NCBI RefSeq assembly: GCF_010093385.1
Contig: NZ_PDWV01000013.1
Coordinates: 1-64,000 of the forward strand
Source of the DNA: Pseudoxanthomonas mexicana
GTDB lineage: Bacteria > Pseudomonadota > Gammaproteobacteria > Xanthomonadales > Xanthomonadaceae
Reading direction: 5' to 3'
Length of the DNA: 64,000 nt
Part shown: positions 16,552 through 28,611 of the stretch, one piece after another
Position numbering within the stretch: position 1 is the stretch's first letter
Layout of the letters: every line of letters starts with the position of its first letter
Translations under genes and position numbers: made by a program
Notes under the pieces: generated by a model
Told to the model about the DNA's origin: nothing
What the model saw: the letters and a program-made list of their open reading frames with translations, nothing else
Database searches by the model: none

Positions 16552-16574
16552 GGGCTCCCTGGTGGAGCCCTTTT
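16552..16574 (+). terminator. Rho-independent terminator after dnaJ
   Basis: GGGCTCC (16552-16558) and GGAGCCC (16564-16570) form a perfect 7-bp stem with loop CTGGT, followed by TTTT (16571-16574). It ends the dnaK-dnaJ transcript. The ATG at 16549 lies at its foot and is therefore an unlikely start for tyrA. Confidence 0.8.
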
Positions 16575-16575
16575 C

Positions 16576-17682
16576 GTGTCCGGACCCCTGATTGGCATCG
16601 TCGGCAGCGCAGGTGCCTATGGCCGCTGGCTGCAGCACTTCTTCCAGGAACGGATGGGCCTAGAGGTCATCGGCCACGACCCCGCCGACCCCGCATCGAG
16701 AGACGAAGCCGAGCTCGTGCAGCGGGCGGACGTCCTGGTTTTCTCGGCGCCGATCCGCCGCACCGGGGCGCTGATCGCCCGCTATGCGGAGCTTGCCGCC
16801 GGTAGCGAAGCCGGGCGCTTGTGGCTGGACGTCACTTCGATCAAGGCTGCGCCGGTGGCGGCGATGCTCGCGTCGCGGGCAGAGGTCGTGGGCCTGCATC
16901 CGATGACCGCACCGCCCAAGACGCCGACTCTGAAGGGCAGGGTGATGGTGGTCTGCGAAGCGCGCCTCGATGCATGGCGACCTTGGATGGCGTCGCTGCT
17001 CGCCGCGCTCGAGGCCGAGTGTGTGCAGGCCACGCCCGAGCAGCACGATCGCGTGATGGCGCTGGTGCAGGCGATGGTCCATGCCGCCCACCTCGCCCAG
17101 GCGGGCGTGCTGCGCAGCGAAGCGACGCGCGCGGGCCCGCTGGACGCGCTGATGCCGTTCCGTTCCGCGTCGTTCGAGATGGATGCGGCCATCATCGCGC
17201 GCATCCTGTCGCTCAACCCGGCGATCTACGAAGACATCCAGTTCGGCAATCCTCATGCCAGCGATGTGCTGCAGGCGCTGGCGCGGCAGATCCAGCACAT
17301 GGCGAACCTGGTGGGGGAGGGCACGGACGCGGCCCGCGCCGCGTTCCGGCGCGAGTTCCTGCATGACAACCACGCCGCCATCGGTCCGGACATGCTGGCC
17401 CAGGGAAACTACAGTTACGAACGGATCGGCTACCTGCTGGCCGACCTCGCCGGCCGGGAGGCGATCAGCGTGCACCTGCCGGAGGATCGCCCCGGCTCGT
17501 TGCGGGCGTTGCTGCACGTGTTCGAACGGCATGGCATCAGCCTGTCGTCGATCCACTCCTCGCGAACGCCGGAAGGCGATGTGCACTTCAGGATCGGATT
17601 CGACGAGGACGTGGATGGCGCGGTACTGGCGCGCGCCGCGGAAGAGATCGACGCAAGCGGACTGGGAAGGGTGCTGGCATGA
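16576..17682 (+). CDS. tyrA: Prephenate dehydrogenase with C-terminal ACT domain
   Basis: Protein of 368 residues from the GTG at 16576; an ATG at 16549 gives 377 residues but falls in the dnaJ terminator. It begins with a nucleotide-binding fold (GPLIGIVGSAGAYGRWL). The prephenate dehydrogenase pattern follows (LWLDVTSIKAAP, GLHPMTAPPKTPTLKGR, HDRVMALVQAMVHAAHLA). The last 70 residues are an ACT domain (REAISVHLPEDRPGSLRALL), usual for feedback control by tyrosine or phenylalanine. It makes 4-hydroxyphenylpyruvate for tyrosine synthesis. It overlaps the MOSC gene by 4 nt. Confidence 0.85.
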   Translation: MSGPLIGIVGSAGAYGRWLQHFFQERMGLEVIGHDPADPASRDEAELVQRADVLVFSAPIRRTGALIARYAELAAGSEAGRLWLDVTSIKAAPVAAMLASRAEVVGLHPMTAPPKTPTLKGRVMVVCEARLDAWRPWMASLLAALEAECVQATPEQHDRVMALVQAMVHAAHLAQAGVLRSEATRAGPLDALMPFRSASFEMDAAIIARILSLNPAIYEDIQFGNPHASDVLQALARQIQHMANLVGEGTDAARAAFRREFLHDNHAAIGPDMLAQGNYSYERIGYLLADLAGREAISVHLPEDRPGSLRALLHVFERHGISLSSIHSSRTPEGDVHFRIGFDEDVDGAVLARAAEEIDASGLGRVLA

Positions 17683-18389
17683 GCGTGGCCGAGCAATCCA
17701 GGTTCCTCGTCGACGCCGTACTGATCGGCAAGGCGGTGCCTTTCACGCGTGCGGGCAGCGTCAGCGCCATCGCCAAGACCCCTGTATCCGGCCCACAGCG
17801 CGTCACTCGGCTCGGGATCGCCGACGACGAGCAGGGCGACCTGCGTGTCCACGGTGGGCCCGACAAGGCCATCCATCACTATCCGCGCGATCATTACCGT
17901 GCCTGGAGCGCCGACATCGGGCTTCACCCCCTGCTTGAGCAACCCGGTGCGTTCGGCGAGAACATCACCACCACCGGCATGCTGGAGCACACCGTGTGCC
18001 TGGGAGACCGCTACCGCATGGGCACGGCGCTGGTGGAGGTCTCGCAGTCGCGCCAGCCGTGCTGGAAGCTGTCCGATCGCTTCGCCATTCCTGACATGGC
18101 GCGTCGTGTGCAGGACACCGGTCGCACGGGCTGGTACTACCGGGTGATCGAGGAGGGGCATGTGCAGCAGGGCGATGCCCTGGTGCTCGCAGACCGTCCC
18201 CACCCGGCATGGCCCCTGTCCCGTTTCATCGCGCTGCTGTATCAGCGGGCGATCGACCCGGGCGTGCTGCATGACGTACTGGAACTGCCGTTGGTCCCTT
18301 CGTGGAGGGTACTGTTCCAGCGGCGCCTCGAGCGCGGCTCGGTGGAGGATTGGAGCAAGCGCCTGACAGGCGTCGCGACGGACGGGTGA
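17679..18389 (+). CDS. YiiM-like MOSC domain protein
   Basis: Protein of 236 residues starting with ATGA overlap on tyrA. It is a MOSC (molybdenum cofactor sulfurase C-terminal) protein of the YiiM subgroup. Visible: GDLRVHGGPDKAIHHYPRDH, FGENITTTGM, the conserved cysteine in SQSRQPCWKLSDRF and GWYYRVIEEG. YiiM of E. coli reduces N-hydroxylated compounds using molybdenum cofactor. Cytoplasmic; no signal peptide. Coupling with tyrA is positional and does not suggest a shared pathway. Confidence 0.88.
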   Translation: MSVAEQSRFLVDAVLIGKAVPFTRAGSVSAIAKTPVSGPQRVTRLGIADDEQGDLRVHGGPDKAIHHYPRDHYRAWSADIGLHPLLEQPGAFGENITTTGMLEHTVCLGDRYRMGTALVEVSQSRQPCWKLSDRFAIPDMARRVQDTGRTGWYYRVIEEGHVQQGDALVLADRPHPAWPLSRFIALLYQRAIDPGVLHDVLELPLVPSWRVLFQRRLERGSVEDWSKRLTGVATDG

Positions 18390-18503
18390 CGCGCACGACC
18401 TCATAAACGCGTTTACTCGACAGCGCCCCGCGTACCGCCCTAGCATCACGGCGTGGATGCAGGGGGTATGCATCATGTCCATCATCCGCAAGGAGTGTCG
18501 GAG

Positions 18504-19823
18504 ATGAGTCGGGATCGCAAAGTGACGTCCCTGTCGTCGGTCCGGCCGCCAGCGCCCACGTCGGGCGAGGGCGCGTCCGCCGACGCCGTCGCCCTGCTGA
18601 GGCGTATCGTGGCGGCGCAAGGCGAGATTGCCGCCGCCGGCCCCGACCCGCAGGACGTGGTGGATGCCATCACATCCCGCGCGCAGGCGCTGACCCGCTC
18701 CGCCGGGGCGGTACTCGAGATCCGCGACGGCGACCTGATGCGCTACTGGTCGGCCAGCGGCATCGCGCATGGCCAGGTCGGTCTCGCGTTGCCTGTCGAA
18801 GGCAGCCTGTCGGGGCGCTGCATCAGCGAGGCCTGCGTGCTGCGCTGCGACGACAGCGAGGACGATCCCCGCGTCAATCGCGAAGCCTGCCGCACGGTGG
18901 GCCTGCGCTCGATGCTGGTGGCGCCGTTGCGCTTCCGCGACCAGGTGGTCGGTGTGCTGAAGGTGCTGTCCGCCTCGCCCGGGGCCTACGACGACACCGA
19001 TTGCAGCACGCTGGAACAGTTGAGCACGCTGGTGGCCGCCAGCATGTACATGGCCATCGAGCATGCGCAGATGCGCGCGACGCTCCAGGCTCGCATGGGG
19101 CAGGGCGAGCGCGAACGCAGGGATCTGCGCGATGTCCGGGAGCGCCTGCTGCAGGTGCTGGAACACGGGCGGATCGCGATCGCCCTGCAGCCGATCGTCA
19201 GGCTGGCCGATGGTGTCGTCGTCGGCCACGAGGCATTGGCGCGCTTTCCGCTGGAGTACGACCTGTCGACGGTGCGCTGGTTCGAGGATGCCGCGCGTAC
19301 CGGACTCAGCGTCGAGCTGGAACTGGCCGCCGCCGCCGCCGCGCTGGCGCGGTTCCCATCGCTGCCCCCGGAGACGTTTCTTTCGGTCAACGTGTCGCCG
19401 GAAACCGCGTGCAGCGAACGCCTGCGCCAGCTCATCGCCGGGCATGACCTTCGGCGGCTGGTACTGGAGGTTACCGAGCACACGCCGGTGGACGACTACG
19501 GACGCCTGAACCAGCGACTGTCGGCGCTGCAGGAGGAGGGGGTACGCATCGCCGTGGACGATACCGGCGCGGGCTTCGCCAGCCTGCGCCATGTGCTGCG
19601 GCTGGCGCCGGACATCATCAAGCTCGACATCACCCTGGTCCGCGAAGTCGATCAGCGCCCGCGCATGCAGACGCTGATCGCCGCGCTGCTGACCTTCGCA
19701 CAGGGCACGGGTGCCGACCTCATCGCCGAGGGTGTGGAAAGCCCGCGTCAGCTCGAAACTCTGAAGCAGCTCGGTGTGCCGTTGGGACAGGGGTTCCATC
19801 TTGGTCATCCGCAGTGCACCTGA
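18504..19823 (+). CDS. GAF-EAL domain cyclic-di-GMP phosphodiesterase
   Basis: Protein of 439 residues from the ATG at 18504 (AAGGAG 8 nt upstream). An N-terminal GAF sensor domain (about 40-190) is followed by a short coiled segment (GQGERERRDLRDVRERLLQV) and an EAL domain. EAL catalytic positions look intact: HEALARF, NVSPET, VTEHTPVDD, DDTGAGFASL, IIKLD, AEGVES and QGFHLG. The protein should hydrolyse c-di-GMP to pGpG under control of a cytoplasmic signal. No membrane segment is seen. It adds to the c-di-GMP enzymes near the rpf cluster (RpfG, GGDEF protein). Confidence 0.88.
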   Translation: MSRDRKVTSLSSVRPPAPTSGEGASADAVALLRRIVAAQGEIAAAGPDPQDVVDAITSRAQALTRSAGAVLEIRDGDLMRYWSASGIAHGQVGLALPVEGSLSGRCISEACVLRCDDSEDDPRVNREACRTVGLRSMLVAPLRFRDQVVGVLKVLSASPGAYDDTDCSTLEQLSTLVAASMYMAIEHAQMRATLQARMGQGERERRDLRDVRERLLQVLEHGRIAIALQPIVRLADGVVVGHEALARFPLEYDLSTVRWFEDAARTGLSVELELAAAAAALARFPSLPPETFLSVNVSPETACSERLRQLIAGHDLRRLVLEVTEHTPVDDYGRLNQRLSALQEEGVRIAVDDTGAGFASLRHVLRLAPDIIKLDITLVREVDQRPRMQTLIAALLTFAQGTGADLIAEGVESPRQLETLKQLGVPLGQGFHLGHPQCT

Positions 19824-19868
19824 ACGCCGGGACTTCGCCACGCGGCACCCGGCCGTTACCATGACCGG

Positions 19869-20585
19869 ATGGACACCTCTCCGACCCGATTGCTGATCCA
19901 CGGTGCCTCCGGCCGGATGGGCCAGGCTTTGCTCCGCCTGGCCGCCGAGCAGCCCGCATGCACGGTGGTCGCCGCCGTGACACGCCGTGCCCCCGAGCAG
20001 CGTGTCGTCGATGGCGTGCCGCATTTCGCCGCCACCGAGCTGGGCGGCGTTCCGGCCTTCGACGCGGCCGTCGACTTCAGCCTGCCCGAAGGCTTCGATG
20101 CCGTTCTGGCCCTGTGCGTGGACCGTGGGTGTCCGCTGGTGTCCGGCACCACGGGCATCGATGCGGCGCAGCAGGACGCACTGGCCACGGCGGCGACCCG
20201 CATCCCCTTGGTCTGGGCGAGCAATTTCAGCCTGGGCGTGGCCGTCCTGGCCGAACTGGTGGAGCGCGCCGCGGCGGCGTTGCCGGGCTGGGACGTCGAT
20301 ATCGTCGAATCGCACCACGTGCACAAGAAGGACGCGCCGTCCGGCACGGCACTGACCCTGGGACATGCGGCGGGCGGCGCGGGGCAGGCGGTGCGCTATG
20401 CCAGCCTGCGAGCCGGCGACATCGTGGGCGAGCACATGGTGCAGTTCACCGGGCTGGGGGAGCGGATCGAGCTCACCCATCGGGCGACCCATCGCGACAT
20501 CTTCGCCCGCGGTGCGCTGCATGTGGCCCGGTCGCTGGTGGGGCGCCCACCCGGGGCCTATCGCGTGCGCGATCTTCTGGATTGA
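19869..20585 (+). CDS. dapB: 4-hydroxy-tetrahydrodipicolinate reductase DapB
   Basis: Protein of 238 residues, slightly short for the family. The Rossmann motif HGASGRMGQALLRL is at the N-terminus; VSGTTGID, WASNFSLGV and the substrate/catalytic signature ESHHVHKKDAPSGTALTLG follow. It reduces the dihydrodipicolinate precursor with NAD(P)H in lysine and diaminopimelate synthesis. It precedes carA, a common proteobacterial arrangement, across a 225-nt gap. Confidence 0.96.
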   Translation: MDTSPTRLLIHGASGRMGQALLRLAAEQPACTVVAAVTRRAPEQRVVDGVPHFAATELGGVPAFDAAVDFSLPEGFDAVLALCVDRGCPLVSGTTGIDAAQQDALATAATRIPLVWASNFSLGVAVLAELVERAAAALPGWDVDIVESHHVHKKDAPSGTALTLGHAAGGAGQAVRYASLRAGDIVGEHMVQFTGLGERIELTHRATHRDIFARGALHVARSLVGRPPGAYRVRDLLD

Positions 20586-20810
20586 TGCGCGCCCATTCAT
20601 CATGCCCGCTCTTGGAATCTGAATGCGCGGCGCCCTTGTCCGGTGCGGCCCCGCAGCAGAATGCAAAAAACGGTGGCGCTGAACAGGGCTTCTCCGTACA
20701 ATTCCCGCTCGCCTGTTACCCATCGCCACGGACCGGATGAACGCCGCGTCCGCGGTTTCTTGCAGCCGCAAGCCGGTGGGACAGGGTTCCTCCACCCCAA
20801 GGCGAACCCC

Positions 20811-21944
20811 GTGACTCGACCCGCACTCCTCGTACTCGAAGACGGCACCGTATTCGAGGGCGAATCCGTAGGCGCAGACGGCCTGTCGGTCGGCGAAGTG
20901 GTGTTCAACACCGCGATGACCGGCTACCAGGAGGTCCTGACCGACCCGTCCTACGCTCGCCAGCTCGTCACCCTGACGTACCCCCATATCGGCAACACCG
21001 GCTGTACCGACCAGGACGATGAAGCGTCCAGGGTCTGGTGCGCCGGACTGATCGTGCGCGACGTGCCGCGCCGCCCCAGCAGCTGGCGCAACCAGCAGGC
21101 GCTCCCGGGATGGCTGCAGACCCGCGGCATCGTGGCCATCGCCGGCATCGATACGCGCAAGCTGACCCGCATCCTGCGTGAGCGCGGCGCCCAGAACGGG
21201 GCGCTGATGGCCGGCGACGACATCGATGTCGAGAAGGCGCTGGAAGCGGCACGCAAGTTCCCTGGCCTGAAGGGCATGGACCTGGCCAAGGTGGTCACCA
21301 CCGACAAGGCCTACCCGTGGCGCGATGGCCAGCTGGACCTGGACCGCAATGCCTTCGTTCAGGCCCCGGCGAAGTACAAGGTGGTGGCCTACGACTTCGG
21401 CGTGAAGCACAACATCCTGCGCATGCTGGCCGAACGCGGCTGCGACGTGACCGTGGTGCCGGCGCAGACCAGCGCCGCCGACGTGCTGGCGCTGCAGCCC
21501 GATGGCGTGTTCCTGTCCAACGGCCCGGGCGATCCGGAGCCGTGCGATTACGCGGTCACCGCCATCCGCGAGTTCATCGCGAAGAAGACGCCGACTTTCG
21601 GCATTTGCCTGGGCCACCAGCTGTTGGCGCTCGCGGCCGGCGCACAGACCATGAAGATGGGCCACGGCCACCACGGTGCCAACCATCCGGTCCAGGACCT
21701 CGACACCGGCCGGGTGATGATCACCTCGCAGAACCATGGCTTTGCGGTCGACGAGACCACGCTGCCGGCCAACGTGCGCGTGATCCACCGTTCGCTGTTC
21801 GACGGCACCAACCAGGGCATCGAACTGACCGACGCACCGGCGTTCTCGTTCCAGGGCCACCCGGAAGCATCGCCGGGACCGCATGATGTCGCACCGCTGT
21901 TCGACCGTTTCGTCGCCTGCATGGAGCAGGCACGGTCATCGTGA
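20811..21944 (+). CDS. carA: Carbamoyl-phosphate synthase small subunit
   Basis: Protein of 377 residues with a GTG start at 20811 ([20 protein letters not shown]). CarA is the glutaminase subunit supplying ammonia to CarB for arginine and pyrimidine synthesis. The class I amidotransferase triad is visible: Cys in [13 protein letters not shown], His and Glu in [13 protein letters not shown]. The 225-nt leader contains a TACAAT hexamer (20697-20702) as a weak promoter candidate and G/C-rich self-complementary stretches near 20748. Unusually, carB does not follow directly; a peptidase gene intervenes. Confidence 0.97.
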   Translation: MTRPALLVLEDGTVFEGESVGADGLSVGEVVFNTAMTGYQEVLTDPSYARQLVTLTYPHIGNTGCTDQDDEASRVWCAGLIVRDVPRRPSSWRNQQALPGWLQTRGIVAIAGIDTRKLTRILRERGAQNGALMAGDDIDVEKALEAARKFPGLKGMDLAKVVTTDKAYPWRDGQLDLDRNAFVQAPAKYKVVAYDFGVKHNILRMLAERGCDVTVVPAQTSAADVLALQPDGVFLSNGPGDPEPCDYAVTAIREFIAKKTPTFGICLGHQLLALAAGAQTMKMGHGHHGANHPVQDLDTGRVMITSQNHGFAVDETTLPANVRVIHRSLFDGTNQGIELTDAPAFSFQGHPEASPGPHDVAPLFDRFVACMEQARSS

Positions 21945-22017
21945 GGGGGATGGCTCCGTGCCATCGATTGTCCGTACGGGGTGGCGGGGGTCGCCGCCCC
22001 ATCTCAGGGAGTGGAAG

Positions 22018-23916
22018 ATGAAAGTGATGATCCGTCTGTTGTTGCTGCTGGTCTTGCTGCCACTGCAGGGTTTTGCGCGTGAGGTGCCGATCCAGGATTT
22101 CTTCAAGGATCCCCAATTCACCACCGTGTCGCTGTCGCCCGACGGCAAGCACATCGCGATCAATGTTCCCCAGGCCGACCGGACGCTGCTGGCAGTGGTT
22201 CGTGTTGCCGACCAAGCGATTGTCGGCAAATTCGACTATGGCGAGAACCGACACTTCCGGCAGGTGTACTGGGTCAACGACAACCGTCTGCTGTTCGTCG
22301 TGACTTTCAAGACGGGTCGTTTCGATTTCGAGACCGCGCGCGGCGACATGTATGCCGCGAACATCGATGGGACGGGCCGCCTCGATATCCCGAACGGCAA
22401 CACATACCGCATCGTTGATCTGACGCCGGAAGATCCGGACACGATTCTGGTTCAACGCTCCGTCGAGACGTCGTTCCTCTTCAAGCTGAACGTCAACAAT
22501 GGCCGCATCATGAATGTAGCAAGTGCACCGGTCGAGCAGGGAAGCTTCCTTGTCGATCATGATCGCAAGGTGCGTTTTGTTGCTGGCGCCATGAACGACG
22601 GCCGCAATGTCACTTATCGACGCGATGGCGACAAATGGAGTTTGGTGCACGAGAGTGAGCGCAATGGCGCGACGTACTATCCACTCGGCTTCGACGCAGA
22701 GAACAAGCGTGTCTACATGGCGAAGGGTGCCGATGGAAAGCCTGAGTCCATCGTGCTGCTCGATGTCGATACGCGTGCCGAGATCCAGCTGTCCAGCAAC
22801 GGGACTGTCAGCCCTTCGGGTTACCTGTGGAGCAGCGACCGCAAGACACTGCTGGGGGTCTGGTACGAAGATGGCATTCCCTACTGGGACTGGGTCGCTC
22901 CCGACCATCCGGAAACCAAGGTCTATGCCGGGTTGACCAAAGCGTTCCCGGGCAAAGCCGTACGTTTCCATCGCGCATCAGACAATGGTCGCTATCTTAT
23001 GATGCAGGTGTACTCGGACGTCCAAGCGCCCGAGGCATACCTGTTCGATCGCCAGACAGGGCAAGCGCAGTTCCTCACGGCCAGCATGGACTGGATCAAG
23101 CCCGAAGAGATGTCGCCGATGAAGCCCATCGTGGTGAAGGCGCGCGATGGTCTTCCGCTGCACGGCTACATCACCATCCCGAAGAACAGCAATGGCAAGA
23201 ACCTGCCGCTGATCATCAATCCTCACGGCGGCCCGCACGGTCCGCGCGACGAATGGGGCTTCAATCCCGAAGTCCAGCTGTTCGCGAATCGCGGCTATGC
23301 CGTCCTGCAGATCAACTACCGCGGCTCGGGCGGCTACGGCAACGCGTTCGAAGGCATGGGCTACCGCAAATGGGGTACGACCATGCAGGACGACCTGACC
23401 GACTCGGTGAAGTGGGCGATCGCGCAGGGCATTGCGGACCCTGATCGTGTCTGCATCTATGGCGCGTCCTATGGCGGCTACGCGGCGCTGATGAGCGTGG
23501 TGCGCGAGCCGGACCTGTACCGCTGCACCGTCGGCTACGTGGGCGTCTACGATCTGGATGCGCAGCGCGATGCCGACTTTATGGGGCACGAGAGCGGCCG
23601 CAACTACCTGAAGGACGTGTATCCGCCCACGGCCGCCGAGCGCATGGCGCAGTCGCCGGCCTACGGTGTCGAACGCATCAAGGTTCCGATCCTGCTGGTC
23701 CATGGCGAGAAGGACGTGCGTGTACCGATCAAGAACATGCATTTCCTCATCTCGCAGCTGGCCAAGGTCGGCAAGAAGCCGGATGACGTGATCGTGGAGA
23801 AGAAGGAAGCGCACGGATTCCGCGACCTGCAGAACAACGTCAACCTCTACACCAAGATGCTGGCGTTCTTTGACAAGTACATCGGGCCGAACGCGAAGAC
23901 CGCCTCGGCCCCGTAA
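22018..23916 (+). CDS. Secreted S9 family prolyl oligopeptidase-like peptidase
   Basis: Protein of 632 residues from the ATG at 22018 (GGGAG upstream). The signal peptide is MKVMIRLLLLLVLLPLQGFA, so it is exported. An N-terminal beta-propeller-like half precedes an alpha/beta-hydrolase domain with catalytic Ser484 (IYGASYGGYAA), Asp566 (VHGEKDVRVP) and His599 (KEAHGF). It is of the S9C/acylaminoacyl-peptidase type common in multiple copies in xanthomonads and probably degrades small peptides in the periplasm. It sits between carA and carB, whose products normally are encoded side by side. Its first two thirds use noticeably more A/T-ending codons than carA and carB, which may reflect acquisition. 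Confidence 0.9.
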   Translation: MKVMIRLLLLLVLLPLQGFAREVPIQDFFKDPQFTTVSLSPDGKHIAINVPQADRTLLAVVRVADQAIVGKFDYGENRHFRQVYWVNDNRLLFVVTFKTGRFDFETARGDMYAANIDGTGRLDIPNGNTYRIVDLTPEDPDTILVQRSVETSFLFKLNVNNGRIMNVASAPVEQGSFLVDHDRKVRFVAGAMNDGRNVTYRRDGDKWSLVHESERNGATYYPLGFDAENKRVYMAKGADGKPESIVLLDVDTRAEIQLSSNGTVSPSGYLWSSDRKTLLGVWYEDGIPYWDWVAPDHPETKVYAGLTKAFPGKAVRFHRASDNGRYLMMQVYSDVQAPEAYLFDRQTGQAQFLTASMDWIKPEEMSPMKPIVVKARDGLPLHGYITIPKNSNGKNLPLIINPHGGPHGPRDEWGFNPEVQLFANRGYAVLQINYRGSGGYGNAFEGMGYRKWGTTMQDDLTDSVKWAIAQGIADPDRVCIYGASYGGYAALMSVVREPDLYRCTVGYVGVYDLDAQRDADFMGHESGRNYLKDVYPPTAAERMAQSPAYGVERIKVPILLVHGEKDVRVPIKNMHFLISQLAKVGKKPDDVIVEKKEAHGFRDLQNNVNLYTKMLAFFDKYIGPNAKTASAP

Positions 23917-23934
23917 CCCTGGAAGCAGTCCCCC

Positions 23935-27176
<3,242 letters not shown>

Positions 27177-27180
<4 letters not shown>

Positions 27181-27653
27181 GAGCCCCATTGACCATGCAG
27201 GGCGCGCAGCGCCTGCGCCAGGAACTGGACCTTCTGAAGACGGTCAAGCGTCCCGAGGTGATCACTGCCATCGCCGAGGCGCGTGCGCACGGCGACCTGA
27301 AGGAGAACGCCGAGTACCACGCCGCCCGCGAGCAGCAGGGCTTCATCGAAGGCCGCATCAAGCAGCTGGAGAGCGAGTTGTCGCACTCCGAGATCATCGA
27401 CGTCAGCAAGCTCAATGCCGGCTCGCGCATCGTGTTCGGCGCCAAGGTGGTGCTGGCCGACGTGGATACCGATGAAGAGAAGCGCTACCAGATCGTCGGC
27501 GACCTCGAGGCGGACATCAAACTGGGCCTGATCGCGATCTCCTCGCCGCTGGCCCGCGCCCTGATCGGCAAGCACGAGGGCGACAGCGTCACCATCGATG
27601 CCCCGGCCGGCCAGCGCGAGTACGAAATCGTCAGCGTTTCCTACGCCGACTGA
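27177..27653 (+). CDS. greA: Transcription elongation factor GreA
   Basis: Protein of 158 residues with a GTG start overlapping the carB stop; an ATG at 27195 would give 152. The N-terminal coiled-coil finger that enters the RNA polymerase channel ([40 protein letters not shown]) carries the acidic tip residues. The C-terminal FKBP-like domain ends [11 protein letters not shown]. It rescues backtracked polymerase by stimulating transcript cleavage. carB-greA coupling followed by rpfE is the xanthomonad order. Confidence 0.97.
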
Positions 27654-27657
27654 GTCC

Positions 27658-28611
27658 ATGGCCCAGGCCACACTGCTGCTGCCTGCGCGCACCCGCCTGG
27701 TCGGGCTGGCGCTGCCCGACGACGTGGCGCGGGCGCTGGGCCGCAGCGACCGCAGCGACACGGATGCCGGCGAGCGCGCGCAGCTGCGGCGGCAGTTCCA
27801 GCTGGTGCCCGACCATTGGCCCATCGCCGCGCTTACCCGCCAGCGTGATGCGGGCGATGCCGCCGGTGCCCGCTGGCTGCGTGCGGATCCGGTGCGGGTG
27901 TCGCCGGACATGACCGGGGCGCGCATGCTCGCCCACGGCGAATCGCTGGGCCTGTCTGCGGAGGACGCGGCGAATCTTCTGCCCGCGCTCAAGCCCCTGT
28001 TCGGCGATGCCGGCATGCCGCTGGATGCACCGCACCCGGCGCGCTGGTATCTGCGCCTCCCGCTGGAAGCGCAGCTGCCCGAGTTCGCGCCGGTGGACGA
28101 TGTGCTGGGCGACGATCTGTTCGCGCACCTGCCGCACGGCGATGCCGGCCGCCGCTGGCGGGCCCTGCTCAGCGAGGCCCAGGTGCTGCTGCACAACCAC
28201 CCCTGGAATGCGCAGCGGGTGTCGCAGGGCAAACCACCGGTCAATTCGCTGTGGTTCTGGGGCGCGGGTGCGCTGCCGGACTTCGTCCGCACCGGCTTCC
28301 GCCAGGTCAAGGGCAACGATGTGCTGCTGCAGGCCCTGGCGCAGGCGGCGGGCGTGGACGCGAGCCATGCCGGCGGCGAGGGCGGTGTGGACGCGCTGAT
28401 CGACCTGCGTCACCTGCGCAATCTGGACCTGCTGTGCCGCGATGCGCTGCGCCCGCTGCTGGAGGCCCTGAAAAAGGGCGAACTGGACACGCTCACGCTC
28501 GACTTCGAGGATGGCGGCCTGTTCGCGCTGCGTCGCGAGCAGCGCTGGCGGTTCTGGCGCAGGCCCCTGCCGCGCCTGGATGCAGGCCGGCCCGATCACG
28601 TGCCGGCATGA
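27658..28611 (+). CDS. rpfE: RpfE-like protein (phosphoglycerate mutase-like annotation)
   Basis: Protein of 317 residues beginning MAQATLLLPARTRLVGLALP, 4 nt after greA. Its position between greA and recJ and its motifs LLHNHPWNAQR and PPVNSLWFWGAG match the RpfE family of Xanthomonas. That family has been annotated as a regulator or as related to cofactor-independent phosphoglycerate mutases; its biochemical role is not established. The C-terminal part holds FEDGGLFALRREQRWRFWRR. The stop overlaps the recJ start (ATGA), so the two are translationally coupled. Confidence 0.8.
   Translation: MAQATLLLPARTRLVGLALPDDVARALGRSDRSDTDAGERAQLRRQFQLVPDHWPIAALTRQRDAGDAAGARWLRADPVRVSPDMTGARMLAHGESLGLSAEDAANLLPALKPLFGDAGMPLDAPHPARWYLRLPLEAQLPEFAPVDDVLGDDLFAHLPHGDAGRRWRALLSEAQVLLHNHPWNAQRVSQGKPPVNSLWFWGAGALPDFVRTGFRQVKGNDVLLQALAQAAGVDASHAGGEGGVDALIDLRHLRNLDLLCRDALRPLLEALKKGELDTLTLDFEDGGLFALRREQRWRFWRRPLPRLDAGRPDHVPA

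Noticed and set aside
17430-21884. A 1484-codon open frame on the minus strand opposite tyrA, MOSC, EAL, dapB and carA
   Set aside because: All five plus-strand genes have clear family motifs. The antisense frame is open because of high GC at third positions; its translation is rich in Arg, Gly, His and Gln with no recognisable domain.
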